Shown here: positions 37,449 through 47,344 of the stretch, piece after piece
Layout of the letters: every line of letters starts with the position of its first letter
Position numbering within the stretch: position 1 is the first letter of the stretch
Source: Rhodoferax ferrireducens
GTDB taxonomy: Bacteria; Pseudomonadota; Gammaproteobacteria; Burkholderiales; Burkholderiaceae_C
Length of the DNA stretch: 64,000 bases
Assembly (NCBI RefSeq): GCF_003347515.1
Contig: NZ_QEII01000297.1
Span: 1 to 64,000, forward strand
Direction of reading: 5' to 3'
Made by a program: the position numbers and the translations under genes
The notes under the pieces: generated by a model
Seen by the model: only the letters and a program-made list of their open reading frames with translations
Database searches by the model: none
What the model was told of the DNA's origin: nothing

Positions 37449-39103
37449 AATTTGAGTTTAAAGCGCTGCAGTTTGCCGGTTTCGGTGCGAGGCAGCGCGG
37501 CCAGAAACACGATCTCGCGCGGGTATTTGTAAGGGGCAATGCTCGCCTTGACGTGATCCTGCAGCACCTTCACCAGGGCCGCGTCGCCCGTGAAGCCGGG
37601 CTTGAGCACACAAAAGGCCTTGACGATCATGCCGCGTTCGCTGTCGGGCTGGCCGATCACGCCGCACTCGGCCACCGCCGGGTGGCTGAGCAAGGCGTCT
37701 TCCACCTCGGGCGCGCCGACGTTGTAGCCGGCGGTGATGATCATGTCGTCGGCGCGGGCCTGGTAGAAAAAGTAGCCATCCTCATCCTTCCGGAAGGCGT
37801 CGCCGGGGTAGTTCCAGCCGTCCTTGACATAGTTGGCCTGACGCGCATCGTCCAGGTATTTGCAGCCGGTCGCGCCCTTGACGGCGAGGCGCCCGACCGT
37901 GCCGCGCGCCACTTCCTGGCCTTGCTCGTCCACCACCTTGGCGACGTAGCCCGGAACCACTTTACCGATGGCGCCGCGGCGCACCTGCTCCGGTGGCGAC
38001 GAGATGAAGATATGAAACATCTCGGTGGCGCCGATGCCGTCCAGCAGCTCAATACCGCTGGCCGCTTTCCAGAGCTGGCGCGTGGCGTCGGGCAGTGCCT
38101 CGCCGGCGCTGACGCACAGGCGCAGACGCGGCGACTGCCCTCGTTTGCGTGCCTCGTCCGTCATGAAGGGCGCCATCTGGCGGTAAAACGTGGGTGCGGT
38201 ATAGCAGATGGTGGCGCCGGTCTCAAAGATCAGCTGCGCCATGGCCTGCGGCGTGTAGGGAATGTCCGGGAAATAGACCGAGGCACCGGCCCACATCGGA
38301 AAAATCAGCAAGCCGCCGAGGCCGAAGGTGAAGGCCAGCGGCGGCGAGCCCATCACGATGTCGTCCGGCCTGGCCTGCAGCACCTGGCGCGGCCAGGTTT
38401 CGCAGGCCGCCAGCACGTCACGGTGGGTGTGCACCGCCGCCTTGGGCTTACCCGTGGTGCCCGAGGTGAAGGCCAGCAGGGCAATGTCGTCGCCGGACGT
38501 GGGACAGGCCTGGAACCGGCCGTCTTTCTGCGCGGCCAGCGCCTCCAGCGTGCCGGCTTCGCCGGTCCCTTCGTCTACCCACTCGCTGGTCCGGTGGAAA
38601 GGCACGATGGTCTTGAGCCCCGGGTATTGCACTTGCGCCAGTTGCAGCTCGGCCAGCAAAGCGGCGTCGCACAGAGCCACAGCCGGCTGCGCCTTGGCAA
38701 TGATCTCGCCCAGTTCCTTGGCGCGCAGCAGCGGCATGGTCGCCACCGCAATCAAGCCGGCCTTCACCACCGCCAACCAGGCCAGCGCCATGCCGATCGA
38801 GTTGCCGCCGCGCAGCAGCACCCGGTTGCCGGGGACCAGGCCGAGGTCGCCCACCAGCACCTGGGCGATGCGATCCACGCGTGCTTTGGTCTCGGCATAA
38901 CTCAGCGTCAGGCCGGGTGAGCGCAGCAGCGGGCGATCGGCAAAACCTTTGTCTACCGCTTTGTCCAGCAGCTCAGCCACCAGATTGAGCTGCGGCGTTT
39001 GCTGCAACGCCAGCAACTCGGGTAATTCGTAACGCAGCTCGGGCCACTGCCCGGCGGGCGGTAGACGGTCATGCACAAAGCGGTCGGTTTGGGCGGAACT
39101 CAT
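37445..39103 (-). CDS. abmG: 2-aminobenzoate-CoA ligase (benzoate-CoA ligase family)
   Basis: 552 residues from ATG 39103 (GAGAGG upstream). ANL-superfamily motifs: 'FTSGTTGKPKAAVHTHRD', 'GIGATEMFHIFISS', 'YFFYQARADDMIITAGYNV', and the C-terminal Lys in 'LPRTETGKLQRFKLKL'. The 'GATEMFHIFIS' stretch is typical of benzoate/aminobenzoate-CoA ligases. The assignment to 2-aminobenzoate comes mainly from the fused monooxygenase/reductase encoded by the divergent operon; benzoate or a related ring acid is the alternative. It would form the CoA thioester that the later steps need. Confidence 0.8.
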   Translation of the reverse strand: MSSAQTDRFVHDRLPPAGQWPELRYELPELLALQQTPQLNLVAELLDKAVDKGFADRPLLRSPGLTLSYAETKARVDRIAQVLVGDLGLVPGNRVLLRGGNSIGMALAWLAVVKAGLIAVATMPLLRAKELGEIIAKAQPAVALCDAALLAELQLAQVQYPGLKTIVPFHRTSEWVDEGTGEAGTLEALAAQKDGRFQACPTSGDDIALLAFTSGTTGKPKAAVHTHRDVLAACETWPRQVLQARPDDIVMGSPPLAFTFGLGGLLIFPMWAGASVYFPDIPYTPQAMAQLIFETGATICYTAPTFYRQMAPFMTDEARKRGQSPRLRLCVSAGEALPDATRQLWKAASGIELLDGIGATEMFHIFISSPPEQVRRGAIGKVVPGYVAKVVDEQGQEVARGTVGRLAVKGATGCKYLDDARQANYVKDGWNYPGDAFRKDEDGYFFYQARADDMIITAGYNVGAPEVEDALLSHPAVAECGVIGQPDSERGMIVKAFCVLKPGFTGDAALVKVLQDHVKASIAPYKYPREIVFLAALPRTETGKLQRFKLKL

Positions 39104-39232
39104 GGGCAACCTCTCATTCCAGTTGGCAAGAAGGGCAGGAAGCCAAACTCTTCATTCGGCTTGTACCGAGCATCCTGTTCTCGCCCAGCCTCACGGCGAA
39201 GGCCAGGATCACAGACGATGCGGGTGGGGGCT

Positions 39233-40465
39233 TCATGACTTCAGCACCGCTTTGCCAATGATCAGTTGCTGCACTTCGGTTGCGCCTTCGTAAATGCGCA
39301 GCGCGCGGATGTCGCGGTACAGGCTCTCGATCTTGGTGCCGACCTTCACGCCCATGCCGCCGTGCAGCTGCAGCGCCATGTCGATCACGCGCTGGGCGTT
39401 CTCGGTGGCGGTCATCTTGGCCATGGCGGCGGCCACGGAATAAGCCTGCGCCTGGGCCGGCGTGGTCGTACCGACGCAGTCACGCAGCCAGGCGGCGCGG
39501 TAGGTCAGCAGCGCGCCGGCGTCGACCAGGGCCGCCATCTCGCCCAGCCTGGCTTGCGTGAGCTGAAAGTCGGCCAGGCGCTGGCCGAACATGGGACGCT
39601 GCTGGACGTAGGCCACCGCCTCGGCCAGGGCCCGGCGCGCCATGCCCAGCGCGGCGCCGGCTACCGAGGCACGGAAAATATCGAGCGTGCGCATGGCCAG
39701 CTTGAAGCCGCCGGTCAATTCGCCCAGTTGCGCGCTGGCCGAGAGGCGGCAGTCGACAAACTTGAGCGTGGACAGCGGGTGCGGCGCCATCACCTCGATG
39801 TGCTCGGACGCATCCAGCCCCGGCGTGTCGGCATCGACGATGAAGGCACTGATGCCGCGCGTGCCGGCGGCGGGCTCGGTCTTCGCAAACACGCAATAGA
39901 AGTCGGCGATGCCACCATTGCTGATCCAGGTCTTGCTGCCGTTCAGTGTGACTGCCGCCGTCTCTTTTAAGCCATTTTGGCCTCCAGCCCCTGTGGAATA
40001 AGCGTAAGTAGCTACTGTTTGCATAGCACCCACATCCGAGCCGGCTTCCGGCTCGCTCAAGGCAAAAGCGGCTATCTTGTCGCCGCGCGCCACCGCCGGC
40101 AGGTAGGCGGCCTGCTGTTCCGGTGTGCCGGCCAGGGTGATGGCGCCGCTGCCCAGGCCCTGCATGGCAAACGCAAAATCGGCCAGCGGCGAGTGATAAG
40201 CCAAGGTCTCGCGCAGGATCACCAGCGCGCGTGAGTCGAGCTGGTCGAGCGCGCCGCCGAACTGCGCCGGCACGCAATAACGCAGCCAGCCGGCCTCGCC
40301 CAAGCGGCGCACCCATTCCTTGCAGGCGCTGCGGTCGTCGCGCTCGTCGACCTGTTGTTGCGGCACCCAGTCACGCAACGCCTCGGCCAGGTTTTGATGC
40401 GCGGCGTCGAAGAACGGCAGAGTCAGGTGCGACGTGGGCGCACAAGGGGCTGTGGGCTGGGTCAT
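39233..40465 (-). CDS. Acyl-CoA dehydrogenase (aminobenzoate-type cluster)
   Basis: 410 residues. ACAD folds are clear: '[15 protein letters not shown]' (FAD/substrate loop), '[14 protein letters not shown]', '[18 protein letters not shown]', and the C-terminal 'QLHGGMGV' and '[12 protein letters not shown]' containing the likely catalytic region. A roughly 21-residue in-frame insert, encoded by repeat copy A (codons 146-167), splits the normally tight loop between 'GAMQT' and 'LNGSKTW'. It probably oxidises a ring-derived acyl-CoA in the beta-oxidation-like part of the pathway. ATG 40465 has AGGGGA upstream, and the gene lies 4 bases after the hydratase stop. Confidence 0.9.
   Translation of the reverse strand: MTQPTAPCAPTSHLTLPFFDAAHQNLAEALRDWVPQQQVDERDDRSACKEWVRRLGEAGWLRYCVPAQFGGALDQLDSRALVILRETLAYHSPLADFAFAMQGLGSGAITLAGTPEQQAAYLPAVARGDKIAAFALSEPEAGSDVGAMQTVATYAYSTGAGGQNGLKETAAVTLNGSKTWISNGGIADFYCVFAKTEPAAGTRGISAFIVDADTPGLDASEHIEVMAPHPLSTLKFVDCRLSASAQLGELTGGFKLAMRTLDIFRASVAGAALGMARRALAEAVAYVQQRPMFGQRLADFQLTQARLGEMAALVDAGALLTYRAAWLRDCVGTTTPAQAQAYSVAAAMAKMTATENAQRVIDMALQLHGGMGVKVGTKIESLYRDIRALRIYEGATEVQQLIIGKAVLKS
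39965..40028 (-). repeat. Copy A of the dispersed ~64-bp repeat, inside the acyl-CoA dehydrogenase gene
   Basis: This is the best-preserved copy. On the coding strand it starts TGCTATG and contains GTAGCTACT, TAAGCG-type and GGGGCTGGAGG blocks shared with the other copies. It encodes '[17 protein letters not shown]' and then 'NGLK', starting at codon 147. The insert adds to a loop of a conserved enzyme without breaking the frame. Confidence 0.78.
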
Positions 40466-40469
40466 GGCG

Positions 40470-41324
40470 TCAGTTCCCCTCAAAATGCGGCTTCTGCTTG
40501 GCGGAAAACGCCTCGTAGGCGCGCCGGAAATCCTGTGTCTGCATGCAGATCGCCTGCGCCTGCGCCTCGGCCTCGATCGCCTGCTCGATCGTCATGGCCC
40601 ATTCCTGTTGCAGCATGGTTTTGGTCATGCCTTGGGCGAAGGTCGGGCCGACCGCCAGCTCGGCTGCCATGGCCTGTGCCTTGGCCAGCAGTTCGGCCGG
40701 CTCGTGCAGCGCGTTAAAAAAGCCCCAGGCCAGGCCTTCTGCGCCACTCATGGCGCGGCCGGTGAACAGCAGTTCCGACGCGCGGCCCTGCCCGATGACG
40801 CGCGGCAGCAGGGCGCAGGCGCCCATGTCGGCCCCGGCCAGGCCGACGCGGGTGAACAGGAAGGCGGTTTTGGTGTTCGCCGTGCCATAACGCATATCGC
40901 AGGCCAGGGCCATCATGGCGCCGGCGCCGGCGCAAATGCCGTCGATGGCGCCAATGATGGGCTGCGGGCAGATACGCATGGTCTTGACCAGATCGCCGGT
41001 CATGCGGGTGAACTCCAGCAGCTCGGGCATGCTCATCTTCGTCAGGGGGCCGATGATCTCATGCACATCGCCGCCAGAACAGAAATTGCCACCGGCGCCG
41101 GTGATAACCACCACCTTCACGTCGGTCGAATATTTCAAGGCCTCAAACAAGTTGCGCAACTCGGCATAGGAGTCAAAGGTCAAGGGATTTTTGCGCTCGG
41201 GCCGGTTCAGCGTGATGGTGCCGACACCCTCGCTGAAGCCCCAGGCAAAGTGCCGGGCCGCGTAGGTCGCGGTGGCGTCAAACTGGGGGCGCATGGGGTT
41301 GCTGGCGCCAATAAAGTGTTTCAT
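40470..41324 (-). CDS. Enoyl-CoA hydratase/isomerase family protein
   Basis: 284 residues of the crotonase fold. The oxyanion-hole segments are '[12 protein letters not shown]' and '[17 protein letters not shown]'; '[21 protein letters not shown]' covers the second acidic position, where Asp replaces the usual Glu. GGAG precedes the ATG. The start overlaps the MarR stop by 4 bases and the dehydrogenase follows 4 bases after the stop, so marR-hydratase-dehydrogenase form one tight unit. Expected role: hydration or C-C cleavage of the non-aromatic CoA intermediate. The exact substrate is inferred from context. Confidence 0.9.
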   Translation of the reverse strand: MKHFIGASNPMRPQFDATATYAARHFAWGFSEGVGTITLNRPERKNPLTFDSYAELRNLFEALKYSTDVKVVVITGAGGNFCSGGDVHEIIGPLTKMSMPELLEFTRMTGDLVKTMRICPQPIIGAIDGICAGAGAMMALACDMRYGTANTKTAFLFTRVGLAGADMGACALLPRVIGQGRASELLFTGRAMSGAEGLAWGFFNALHEPAELLAKAQAMAAELAVGPTFAQGMTKTMLQQEWAMTIEQAIEAEAQAQAICMQTQDFRRAYEAFSAKQKPHFEGN

Positions 41325-41818
41325 GCGAGCTCCACGGCAGCGTTCGCCGCGTTTTGGGTGTGTGCCTTGACCTTTCCCAGGAGGCGGTGCAAGGTGGCGA
41401 TTTCCTTGTCGTTCAGGCCGGCGAAGGCGTCCACGATCCAGGCTTCGTGCTGCAGCGCCATGTCGCGAAACTGCGTGCGCCCGATGGCCGTGAGCTTGAC
41501 GCGAAAGGCGCGCCGGTCGCCCGGCACAGCCACCCGCTCTACCAGGCCTTCGCTGACCAGCTGGTCGGTGATGCCGGTGACGTTGCCGCCGGTCACCATC
41601 ATGCGGCGCGACAGCTCGTTCATCTTCAGCCCCTCGGGCGCGCGCTCCAACTGCGCCAACAGGTCAAAGCGCGGCAAGGTGGTGTCGAACTGCTCACGCA
41701 GATGGGCGCGCACCTCGGTTTCGATCAGCTGGGTGCAGGTCAGCATGCGCAGCCACAAGCGCAGCGCCTCGGGGTGTTCGGCCGCGGTGGTGCCATGTAG
41801 GCGGGCTTCTTTGTCCAT
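41321..41818 (-). CDS. MarR-family regulator of the divergent aminobenzoate-type operons
   Basis: 165 residues from ATG 41818 (GGGAGA upstream). Winged helix-turn-helix: '[28 protein letters not shown]' and '[33 protein letters not shown]'. It is the first gene of the minus-strand arm, adjacent to a control region with two promoters and palindromes, so it probably represses both arms. MarR-type regulators in related pathways (for example BadR or HcaR types) respond to the aromatic CoA thioester. Effector inferred, not shown. Confidence 0.9.
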   Translation of the reverse strand: MDKEARLHGTTAAEHPEALRLWLRMLTCTQLIETEVRAHLREQFDTTLPRFDLLAQLERAPEGLKMNELSRRMMVTGGNVTGITDQLVSEGLVERVAVPGDRRAFRVKLTAIGRTQFRDMALQHEAWIVDAFAGLNDKEIATLHRLLGKVKAHTQNAANAAVELA

Positions 41819-41896
41819 TTGAATAGTCTCCCTGTCTGTTATTGCTTGGAGTCGAATGAGACCCTGGCCGCTGGGGCCGCCGTTTGCACAAATTAG

Positions 41897-41938
41897 ATTC
41901 AATGTCGAATATTTTAAGTCTAAACTATTTTTTGTCAA
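41897..41938 (-). promoter_or_regulatory. Promoter and adjacent palindrome of the marR arm
   Basis: On the minus strand TTGACA (41933-41938) and TAAAAT (41911-41916) are 16 bases apart, a strong sigma-70-like promoter. The palindrome ATTC-N6-GAAT (41897-41910) starts right after the -10 box, over the expected start site, as a repressor operator would. Confidence 0.65.
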
Positions 41939-41952
41939 CGCGGGTTTTCGGC

Positions 41953-42009
41953 TTGACGGCGCCTGACCGATTTGCTAAATTACTTTACGGTTAAATAATT
42001 GAAATTTAA
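41953..42009 (+). promoter_or_regulatory. Promoter and adjacent palindrome of the monooxygenase/reductase arm
   Basis: TTGACG (41953-41958) and TAAATT (41976-41981) are separated by exactly 17 bases. TTAAAT-N7-ATTTAA (41991-42009) follows within 10 bases of the -10 box. Promoter plus downstream dyad mirrors the arrangement on the marR side, which supports common repression of both arms. Confidence 0.62.
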
Positions 42010-42079
42010 TTTAATTGATCGCAGCGATGCGCCTTCTGTTGGCACACCTCATTTTTTTACCCACTTCACGGGAGCATGT

Positions 42080-44434
42080 ATGAACATTGTTTGCATCGGC
42101 GGCGGCCCCGCCGGCCTCTACTTCGGCCTGCTGATGAAGCTGCAAAATCCAGCCCACGACATCACGGTGGTCGAGCACAACAAGCCCTACGACACCTTCG
42201 GCTGGGGCGTGGTGTTCTCCGACGCCACCATGGACAACATGCGGCTCTGGGACCCGGTGACCGCCGCCGAGATCCAGCTCGCCTTCAACCACTGGGACGA
42301 CATCGAGCTTGAATTCAAGGGCCAGGTCACCCGCTCGGGCGGCCACGGTTTTGTCGGTATCGGCCGCAAAAAACTGCTCAACATCCTGCAGCATCGCTGC
42401 GAGCAGCTCGGCGTCAAACTGGGGTTCGAGACCCACGTCGAATCCGACACCCAGTACCCGGACGCCGACCTGATCATTGCCAGCGACGGCATCTTCTCCG
42501 GCATTCGCGGCCGCTACGAGGAGGTCTTCAAGCCCGAGATCGTGGTGCGTCCGAACCGCTACATCTGGCTCGGCACGAACAAGCTGTACGACGCCTTTAC
42601 CTTCCTGTTCGAGAAGACCGAGCACGGCTGGTTCCAGGCCCATATCTACAAGTTCGACGAGAACACCACCACCTTCATCGTCGAGTGCCCCGAGCAGGTC
42701 TGGCTGGCCCATGGGCTGGATCAGGCGGACCAAGCGCAATCCATCGCTTTTTGTGAACAGCTGTTTGCGGCCAACCTGCAGGGTGAGCGGCTGATGACCA
42801 ATGCGCGCCATCTGCGCGGCTCTGCGTGGCTGAAGTTCCAGCAAGTCAAGTGCCAGCAGTGGTCGCACTTCAACGGGCGCAACCATGTCGTGCTGATGGG
42901 CGACGCCGTGCACACCGCGCACTTCGCCATCGGCTCGGGCACCAAGCTGGCCATCGAGGACGCGATCGAATTGACCCGCCAGTTCGGTGAACTCGGCGAC
43001 ACGCCCGTGCACATCCCGGCGGTGCTGGAGCGCTACCAGGCGCTGCGCAACATCGATGTGCTGCGTTTGCAAAATGCCGCGTGGAACGCGATGGCGTGGT
43101 TCGAGGTCTGCGGCGAGCGCTACTGCGACCAGTTCGAAGCACCGCAATTCATGTACTCGATGCTGACGCGCAGCCAGCGCATCAGCCATGAGAACTTGCG
43201 CTTGCGGGATTCGACCTGGCTGGGCGGCTACGAGCGCTGGTTCGCCGAACGCGCCGGGGTGACGGTGCCAGCCGGTCAGTCCGCACCGCCGCCGATGTTC
43301 ACCCCCTACACGGTGCGCGGCCTGACCTTGAAGAACCGCGTCGTCGTCTCGCCCATGGCGCAGTACTCTGCGGTCGATGGCGTGGCCGGTGACTACCACC
43401 TGGTGCATCTGGGCGCGCGGGCCATGGGCGGCGCCGCGATGGTGTTCGCCGAGATGACCTGTGTCAGCGCCGAAGGTCGCATCACCCCGGGCTGCCCCGG
43501 TCTGTACACGCCCGAACATACCGTCGCCTGGAAGCGCATCACCGACTGGGTGCATGCCAACAGTGACGCCAAGTTCGCCATGCAGATCGGCCACGCCGGT
43601 GCCAAGGCGTCCACGCGGCTGGCCTGGGAGGGCATCGACCAGCCCTTGCCGGCGGGCAATTGGCCGATTGTCTCGGCCTCACCGCAGCAATACCTTGAGG
43701 GCATCAGTCAGACCTCGCGGGCCATGACGCGTGCCGACATGGATTTGGTTGTGACCCAGTTCGTCGCCAGCACGTTGGCGGCCGCCGAGATCGGGGTCGA
43801 CTGGCTGGAGCTGCACTGCGCTCACGGCTACCTCCTGTCGAGCTTTATTTCGCCGCTGACCAATCAGCGGACCGATGAATATGGCGGCAGTCTGGCCAAT
43901 CGCCTGCGCTATCCCCTGGAAGTGTTCTCGGCCGTGCGCGCGGCGTGGCCAGCCGAGCGTCCGATGTCGGTGCGCATCTCGGCCCATGACTGGGTAGAAG
44001 GCGGCATCACGCCCGACGATGCGGTGAAGATCGCACGGGCCTTCAAGGCCGCCGGCGCCGACCTGATCGACTGCTCTTCCGGCCAGGTCAGCAAGAAAGA
44101 AAAGCCGGTCTTTGGTCGCATGTTCCAAACCCCGTTTGCCGACCAGATTCGCCAGGAAGCCGGCATCGCCACCATTGCGGTGGGGGCCATCAGCGAGGCC
44201 GACCATGTCAACAGCATCATTGCCGCCGGTCGTGCCGACCTGTGCGCGGTGGCGCGCCCGCATCTGGCCAACCCAGCCTGGACACTGACGGAAGCCGCCA
44301 AAATTGGCTACAGCCGCGTCAACTGGCCCAAACAATACAGCTCGGCCAAGCCCCAAATGGAGGCGAACTTTCAGCGCGAAAAAGCCCAGGCCACCGCTGC
44401 GGCGATGTCGTCGGCCCGCGCTGAAAAGGTTTGA
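42080..44434 (+). CDS. 2-aminobenzoyl-CoA monooxygenase/reductase (fused FAD monooxygenase and old-yellow-enzyme domains)
   Basis: 784 residues from ATG 42080 (GGGAG upstream). Residues 1-375 form a flavin monooxygenase: '[15 protein letters not shown]', '[14 protein letters not shown]', '[18 protein letters not shown]'. Residues about 405-760 form an FMN old-yellow-enzyme reductase: '[13 protein letters not shown]', '[12 protein letters not shown]', '[19 protein letters not shown]', 'RTDEYGGS'. The Azoarcus evansii enzyme of this layout hydroxylates 2-aminobenzoyl-CoA and reduces the ring in one protein, giving a non-aromatic product without ring-cleaving dioxygenase. Salicylyl-CoA 5-hydroxylase shares the first domain and is the alternative. 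CoA ligase, hydratase, dehydrogenase and RidA-like genes across the promoter support the aminobenzoate reading. Confidence 0.88.
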   Translation: MNIVCIGGGPAGLYFGLLMKLQNPAHDITVVEHNKPYDTFGWGVVFSDATMDNMRLWDPVTAAEIQLAFNHWDDIELEFKGQVTRSGGHGFVGIGRKKLLNILQHRCEQLGVKLGFETHVESDTQYPDADLIIASDGIFSGIRGRYEEVFKPEIVVRPNRYIWLGTNKLYDAFTFLFEKTEHGWFQAHIYKFDENTTTFIVECPEQVWLAHGLDQADQAQSIAFCEQLFAANLQGERLMTNARHLRGSAWLKFQQVKCQQWSHFNGRNHVVLMGDAVHTAHFAIGSGTKLAIEDAIELTRQFGELGDTPVHIPAVLERYQALRNIDVLRLQNAAWNAMAWFEVCGERYCDQFEAPQFMYSMLTRSQRISHENLRLRDSTWLGGYERWFAERAGVTVPAGQSAPPPMFTPYTVRGLTLKNRVVVSPMAQYSAVDGVAGDYHLVHLGARAMGGAAMVFAEMTCVSAEGRITPGCPGLYTPEHTVAWKRITDWVHANSDAKFAMQIGHAGAKASTRLAWEGIDQPLPAGNWPIVSASPQQYLEGISQTSRAMTRADMDLVVTQFVASTLAAAEIGVDWLELHCAHGYLLSSFISPLTNQRTDEYGGSLANRLRYPLEVFSAVRAAWPAERPMSVRISAHDWVEGGITPDDAVKIARAFKAAGADLIDCSSGQVSKKEKPVFGRMFQTPFADQIRQEAGIATIAVGAISEADHVNSIIAAGRADLCAVARPHLANPAWTLTEAAKIGYSRVNWPKQYSSAKPQMEANFQREKAQATAAAMSSARAEKV

Positions 44435-44439
44435 GAACC

Positions 44440-45219
44440 ATGACAGCGTCATCGGGCTTGCAGGGGCATCATGCGCTGGTGACCGGTGGCGGTCGCGGCA
44501 TAGGCGCGGCCATCACGCGTCAACTGCTCGCCGCCGGGGCGACGGTTACCGTGTTGGGCCGCCGCCTCGACGTCGTCCAGGCCCTGGCGGCCGAGCAGCC
44601 TGAGCGCCTGCATGCCGTCAACGCGGATGTGTCCGATGCGACGCAGGTGGCCGCGGCCTTCGCCAGCGCGCGTGAGCGCTTCGGACCCTTGGCCATCCTG
44701 ATCAACAACGCGGGCCAGGCCGGCAGCGCGCCGTTTCTGAAAACCGATGTGCAACTGTGGCAACAGATGCTGGCGGTGAACCTGACCGGCACGCTCTTGT
44801 GCACGCAGGCGGCGCTGCCCGACATGCTGACAGGGGGCTGGGGACGCGTCGTCAACGTCGCCAGCACCGCAGGCCTGACCGGCTACGCCTACGTGTCGGC
44901 CTACTGCGCCGCCAAGCATGGCGTGATCGGCCTGACGCGGGCGCTGGCACTGGAGGTGGCGAAGAAGGGGGTGACCGTCAACGCAGTTTGCCCCGGCTAC
45001 ACCGAAACCGACATTCTGCTGGAGAGCATCGCCAACGTGGTCGCCAAGACCGGCCGCAGCTTGGAGACGGCACGGGCCGGGTTCGCCGCCGGCAACCCGC
45101 AGGGCCGCCTGGTGCAACCGGACGAGGTCGCCGACACCGTGCGCTGGCTGTGCGGCGAGGCGGCCTCGGCCATCACTGGGCAGTCCATCGCGGTTTGCGG
45201 TGGCGAGGTGATGGTCTGA
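44440..45219 (+). CDS. Short-chain dehydrogenase/reductase (3-hydroxyacyl-CoA dehydrogenase-like)
   Basis: 259 residues, classical SDR. Cofactor loop 'VTGGGRGIGAAITRQL', 'NNAGQAG', catalytic Ser in 'VASTAGLTGY' and 'YCAAKHG' (Tyr-x-x-x-Lys), 'CPGYTETDIL'. It begins 5 bases after the monooxygenase/reductase stop. A likely role is oxidation of a ring-derived hydroxyacyl-CoA in the beta-oxidation-like steps (inference). The substrate cannot be read from the sequence. Confidence 0.9.
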   Translation: MTASSGLQGHHALVTGGGRGIGAAITRQLLAAGATVTVLGRRLDVVQALAAEQPERLHAVNADVSDATQVAAAFASARERFGPLAILINNAGQAGSAPFLKTDVQLWQQMLAVNLTGTLLCTQAALPDMLTGGWGRVVNVASTAGLTGYAYVSAYCAAKHGVIGLTRALALEVAKKGVTVNAVCPGYTETDILLESIANVVAKTGRSLETARAGFAAGNPQGRLVQPDEVADTVRWLCGEAASAITGQSIAVCGGEVMV

Positions 45220-45221
45220 TC

Positions 45222-45695
45222 ATGGCGCCCGATACCCAGAGCATCAAGGTGCAGCCAGACATGTCACAAACACCCCCCGTATTCAGTCGCGATCGGCTGA
45301 TTCGCTTTTCCGACTGCGATCCTGCCGGCATCGTTTTCTACCCGCAGTATTTCGTCATGTTCAACGGGCTCGTAGAAGACTGGTTCAACGAAGGGCTGGG
45401 CCTGGGCTACCAGCGCACGGTGATTGAGCGCCGCATTGGCCTGCCCACCGTGCGCCTTGAAGCCGATTTCAAGGCGGTTAGCGCCATGGGGGATTGGGTG
45501 ACGCTGTCGCTGGAGGTTGAACGCCTGGGGGGGAGTTCTCTGACGCTGCAACTGCGTTGCGTTGGCAGGGAAGACGCCAGCCTGCGCATGACGATGCGCC
45601 AGGTGATCGTCACGACGTCGCTTGACACCCACCGCGCTATGGAGATTCCTGCAGATATGCGTGCGGCCATTTCACGACAAGGCCCTCAGCGCTGA
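45222..45695 (+). CDS. 4-hydroxybenzoyl-CoA thioesterase-family hotdog protein
   Basis: 157 residues. The hotdog helix 'SDCDPAGIVFYPQYFVMF' carries the catalytic Asp (Asp33) of the 4-HBT family ('DxDxxGIVFxxxY'). It follows the SDR by 2 bases and ends the plus-strand arm. Its 3' end overlaps the convergent acyl-CoA ligase gene by 10 bases. It may release CoA from a stalled or final intermediate. In salicylate pathways such an enzyme hydrolyses gentisyl-CoA, which keeps that alternative open. Confidence 0.88.
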   Translation: MAPDTQSIKVQPDMSQTPPVFSRDRLIRFSDCDPAGIVFYPQYFVMFNGLVEDWFNEGLGLGYQRTVIERRIGLPTVRLEADFKAVSAMGDWVTLSLEVERLGGSSLTLQLRCVGREDASLRMTMRQVIVTTSLDTHRAMEIPADMRAAISRQGPQR

Positions 45696-47344
45696 GGCCG
45701 CTGAGGCGAACGTCCAGGCGCCGCCGGCTGCCGGTCCCAGGTGCTGGCGCTAACCCCCTGCTCGCGCAGTTTGTACTTCTGCACCTTGCCGTTCTCGGTG
45801 CGCGGCAAATCAGTGACGATGTCAATGTAGCGCGGAATCGCGAAATACGGCAAACGGCTTTCGCAATACTGGGTCAGCTCGGCCGGATCCAGGGCCCGAC
45901 CCGGGCGCGCTACTAGGGCCACCATGACCTCATCCTCGGCCAGTTCAGAACCTACCGGAAAGACCGCGGCCGTGGCCACATCCGGGTGACTCAGCAGAAC
46001 TTGCTCGACTTCGTACGATGAGATGTTTTCACCGCGGCGGCGGATCGCGTCCTTGATGCGGTCGATGAATCGGAACGCGCCATCGGCCTCGCGCACCACC
46101 CGGTCACCGGTGTGAAACCATAAATTGCGCCAAGCCTCTATCGTCTTGTCCGGCATGCCGAAGTAGCCGCTGGCGAAGGCGAAGGGTTCGTCGGCGCGCA
46201 GCAGCAGTTCACCGGCCGTGCCGTCCGGCAGGCCGACGTCTTGCGCATCGACCACCCGTGCCTCGAAGCCGGGCTGTAGCCAGCCCATCACGCCGCGTCG
46301 CGGTGTGACGCCATCGTCCTTTGCGTGCCGCGTGGCGATGACGAAGTTGGTCTCGGTGGAACCGTAGCCTTCCAGCAGGTGCACGCCGGTGCGAGCGGCA
46401 AATGCTTCGCCGGCCGCGGCCGGAACACCGGGTCCAAGGCCGATGCGAACGCGGTGCGCCCGTTCTCCCGCACCTGGCGGCTGCGCCAGCAGGATCGGAA
46501 CCATCGCGCCCAGCAGGTAGACCACCGTCGCCCCGCGCTGCTGCATGGTGGGCCAAAAACCCGAGGCAGAAAAGCGCGTCTCGAACACCACGCTGCAGCC
46601 GGTGATCATGGCCTGCGCCAGCGTGTTCAGGGCATTGATGTGAAACAGCGGCAGTGTGGTGCACAGCACATCGTCCGGCTGCAAGCCAAGAACTGCGGCA
46701 CTGTTGACACCCCACCAGTAGTATTGCGCGTGCGAACAGATCACGCCTTTGGCGGGCCCGGTGGTGCCGGAGGTATAGATCAGGGCCACCGTGTCGCCGG
46801 GTAGCACCGCTGCGGGCGTTTCCTCGGCGGTGTCGGCGGTCGCCACCGGGTAAGCCTGGCAGGCGACACCGTCTATCGTCTCAGGCAGGGCCTGTCCGGC
46901 ACCCACGACCCAAATGGATTGCAACGCCGTGGCTGACAGATGGGCCTGGGCCAGCCGGTCCAGGAAGCTTTCTTCGATCACCAGCAGGCGCGCGCCGCTA
47001 TTGGCCAGAAAGTAGCCAATTTGCGGCCCCATGGAGGCCGTATTGATCGGCACGTTAACAGCGCCGAGCCAGGCCGAGCCGAGAAAGGCTTCCAGCAGCT
47101 CGATGCGATTGGCAGTCATCAACGCGACACGCTCACCGTACCCGATGCCGGCCGCTTGCAGCAGAGTGGCGTGGCGTGCCGCCACCTGGGCCGCCTCGTC
47201 ATGCCGCCAGGCCTGCGTACCAACTTGCAAGAGCGGACGCGCGCCGAACTCGCGGGACTGCGATTGCAGCATCGCCACGACGGTTCGACTCGCCGGCGGC
47301 TGCCGGTTGTAGCTCGCTACGCTGGTATGGAGATCAGTCATCAT
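45686..47344 (-). CDS. AMP-dependent acyl-CoA ligase (CaiC-like), last gene of the large operon
   Basis: 552 residues from ATG 47344, which overlaps the livF stop by 11 bases; a second ATG follows at 47341. Motifs: '[18 protein letters not shown]', '[11 protein letters not shown]', '[14 protein letters not shown]', '[19 protein letters not shown]', and the C-terminal Lys in '[16 protein letters not shown]'. The '[13 protein letters not shown]' stretch is shared with carnitine/crotonobetaine-CoA ligase relatives. Placed directly behind an importer, it probably activates the imported acid. It has a relative at 59.8-61.4 kb, so the operon carries two ligases. Confidence 0.87.
   Translation of the reverse strand: MMTDLHTSVASYNRQPPASRTVVAMLQSQSREFGARPLLQVGTQAWRHDEAAQVAARHATLLQAAGIGYGERVALMTANRIELLEAFLGSAWLGAVNVPINTASMGPQIGYFLANSGARLLVIEESFLDRLAQAHLSATALQSIWVVGAGQALPETIDGVACQAYPVATADTAEETPAAVLPGDTVALIYTSGTTGPAKGVICSHAQYYWWGVNSAAVLGLQPDDVLCTTLPLFHINALNTLAQAMITGCSVVFETRFSASGFWPTMQQRGATVVYLLGAMVPILLAQPPGAGERAHRVRIGLGPGVPAAAGEAFAARTGVHLLEGYGSTETNFVIATRHAKDDGVTPRRGVMGWLQPGFEARVVDAQDVGLPDGTAGELLLRADEPFAFASGYFGMPDKTIEAWRNLWFHTGDRVVREADGAFRFIDRIKDAIRRRGENISSYEVEQVLLSHPDVATAAVFPVGSELAEDEVMVALVARPGRALDPAELTQYCESRLPYFAIPRYIDIVTDLPRTENGKVQKYKLREQGVSASTWDRQPAAPGRSPQRPQR

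Noticed and set aside
39110..39232. Gap between the CoA ligase and acyl-CoA dehydrogenase genes as a possible small gene or promoter
   Set aside because: No ribosome site with a sensible frame and no -35/-10 pair could be read; probably an untranslated spacer within the operon.
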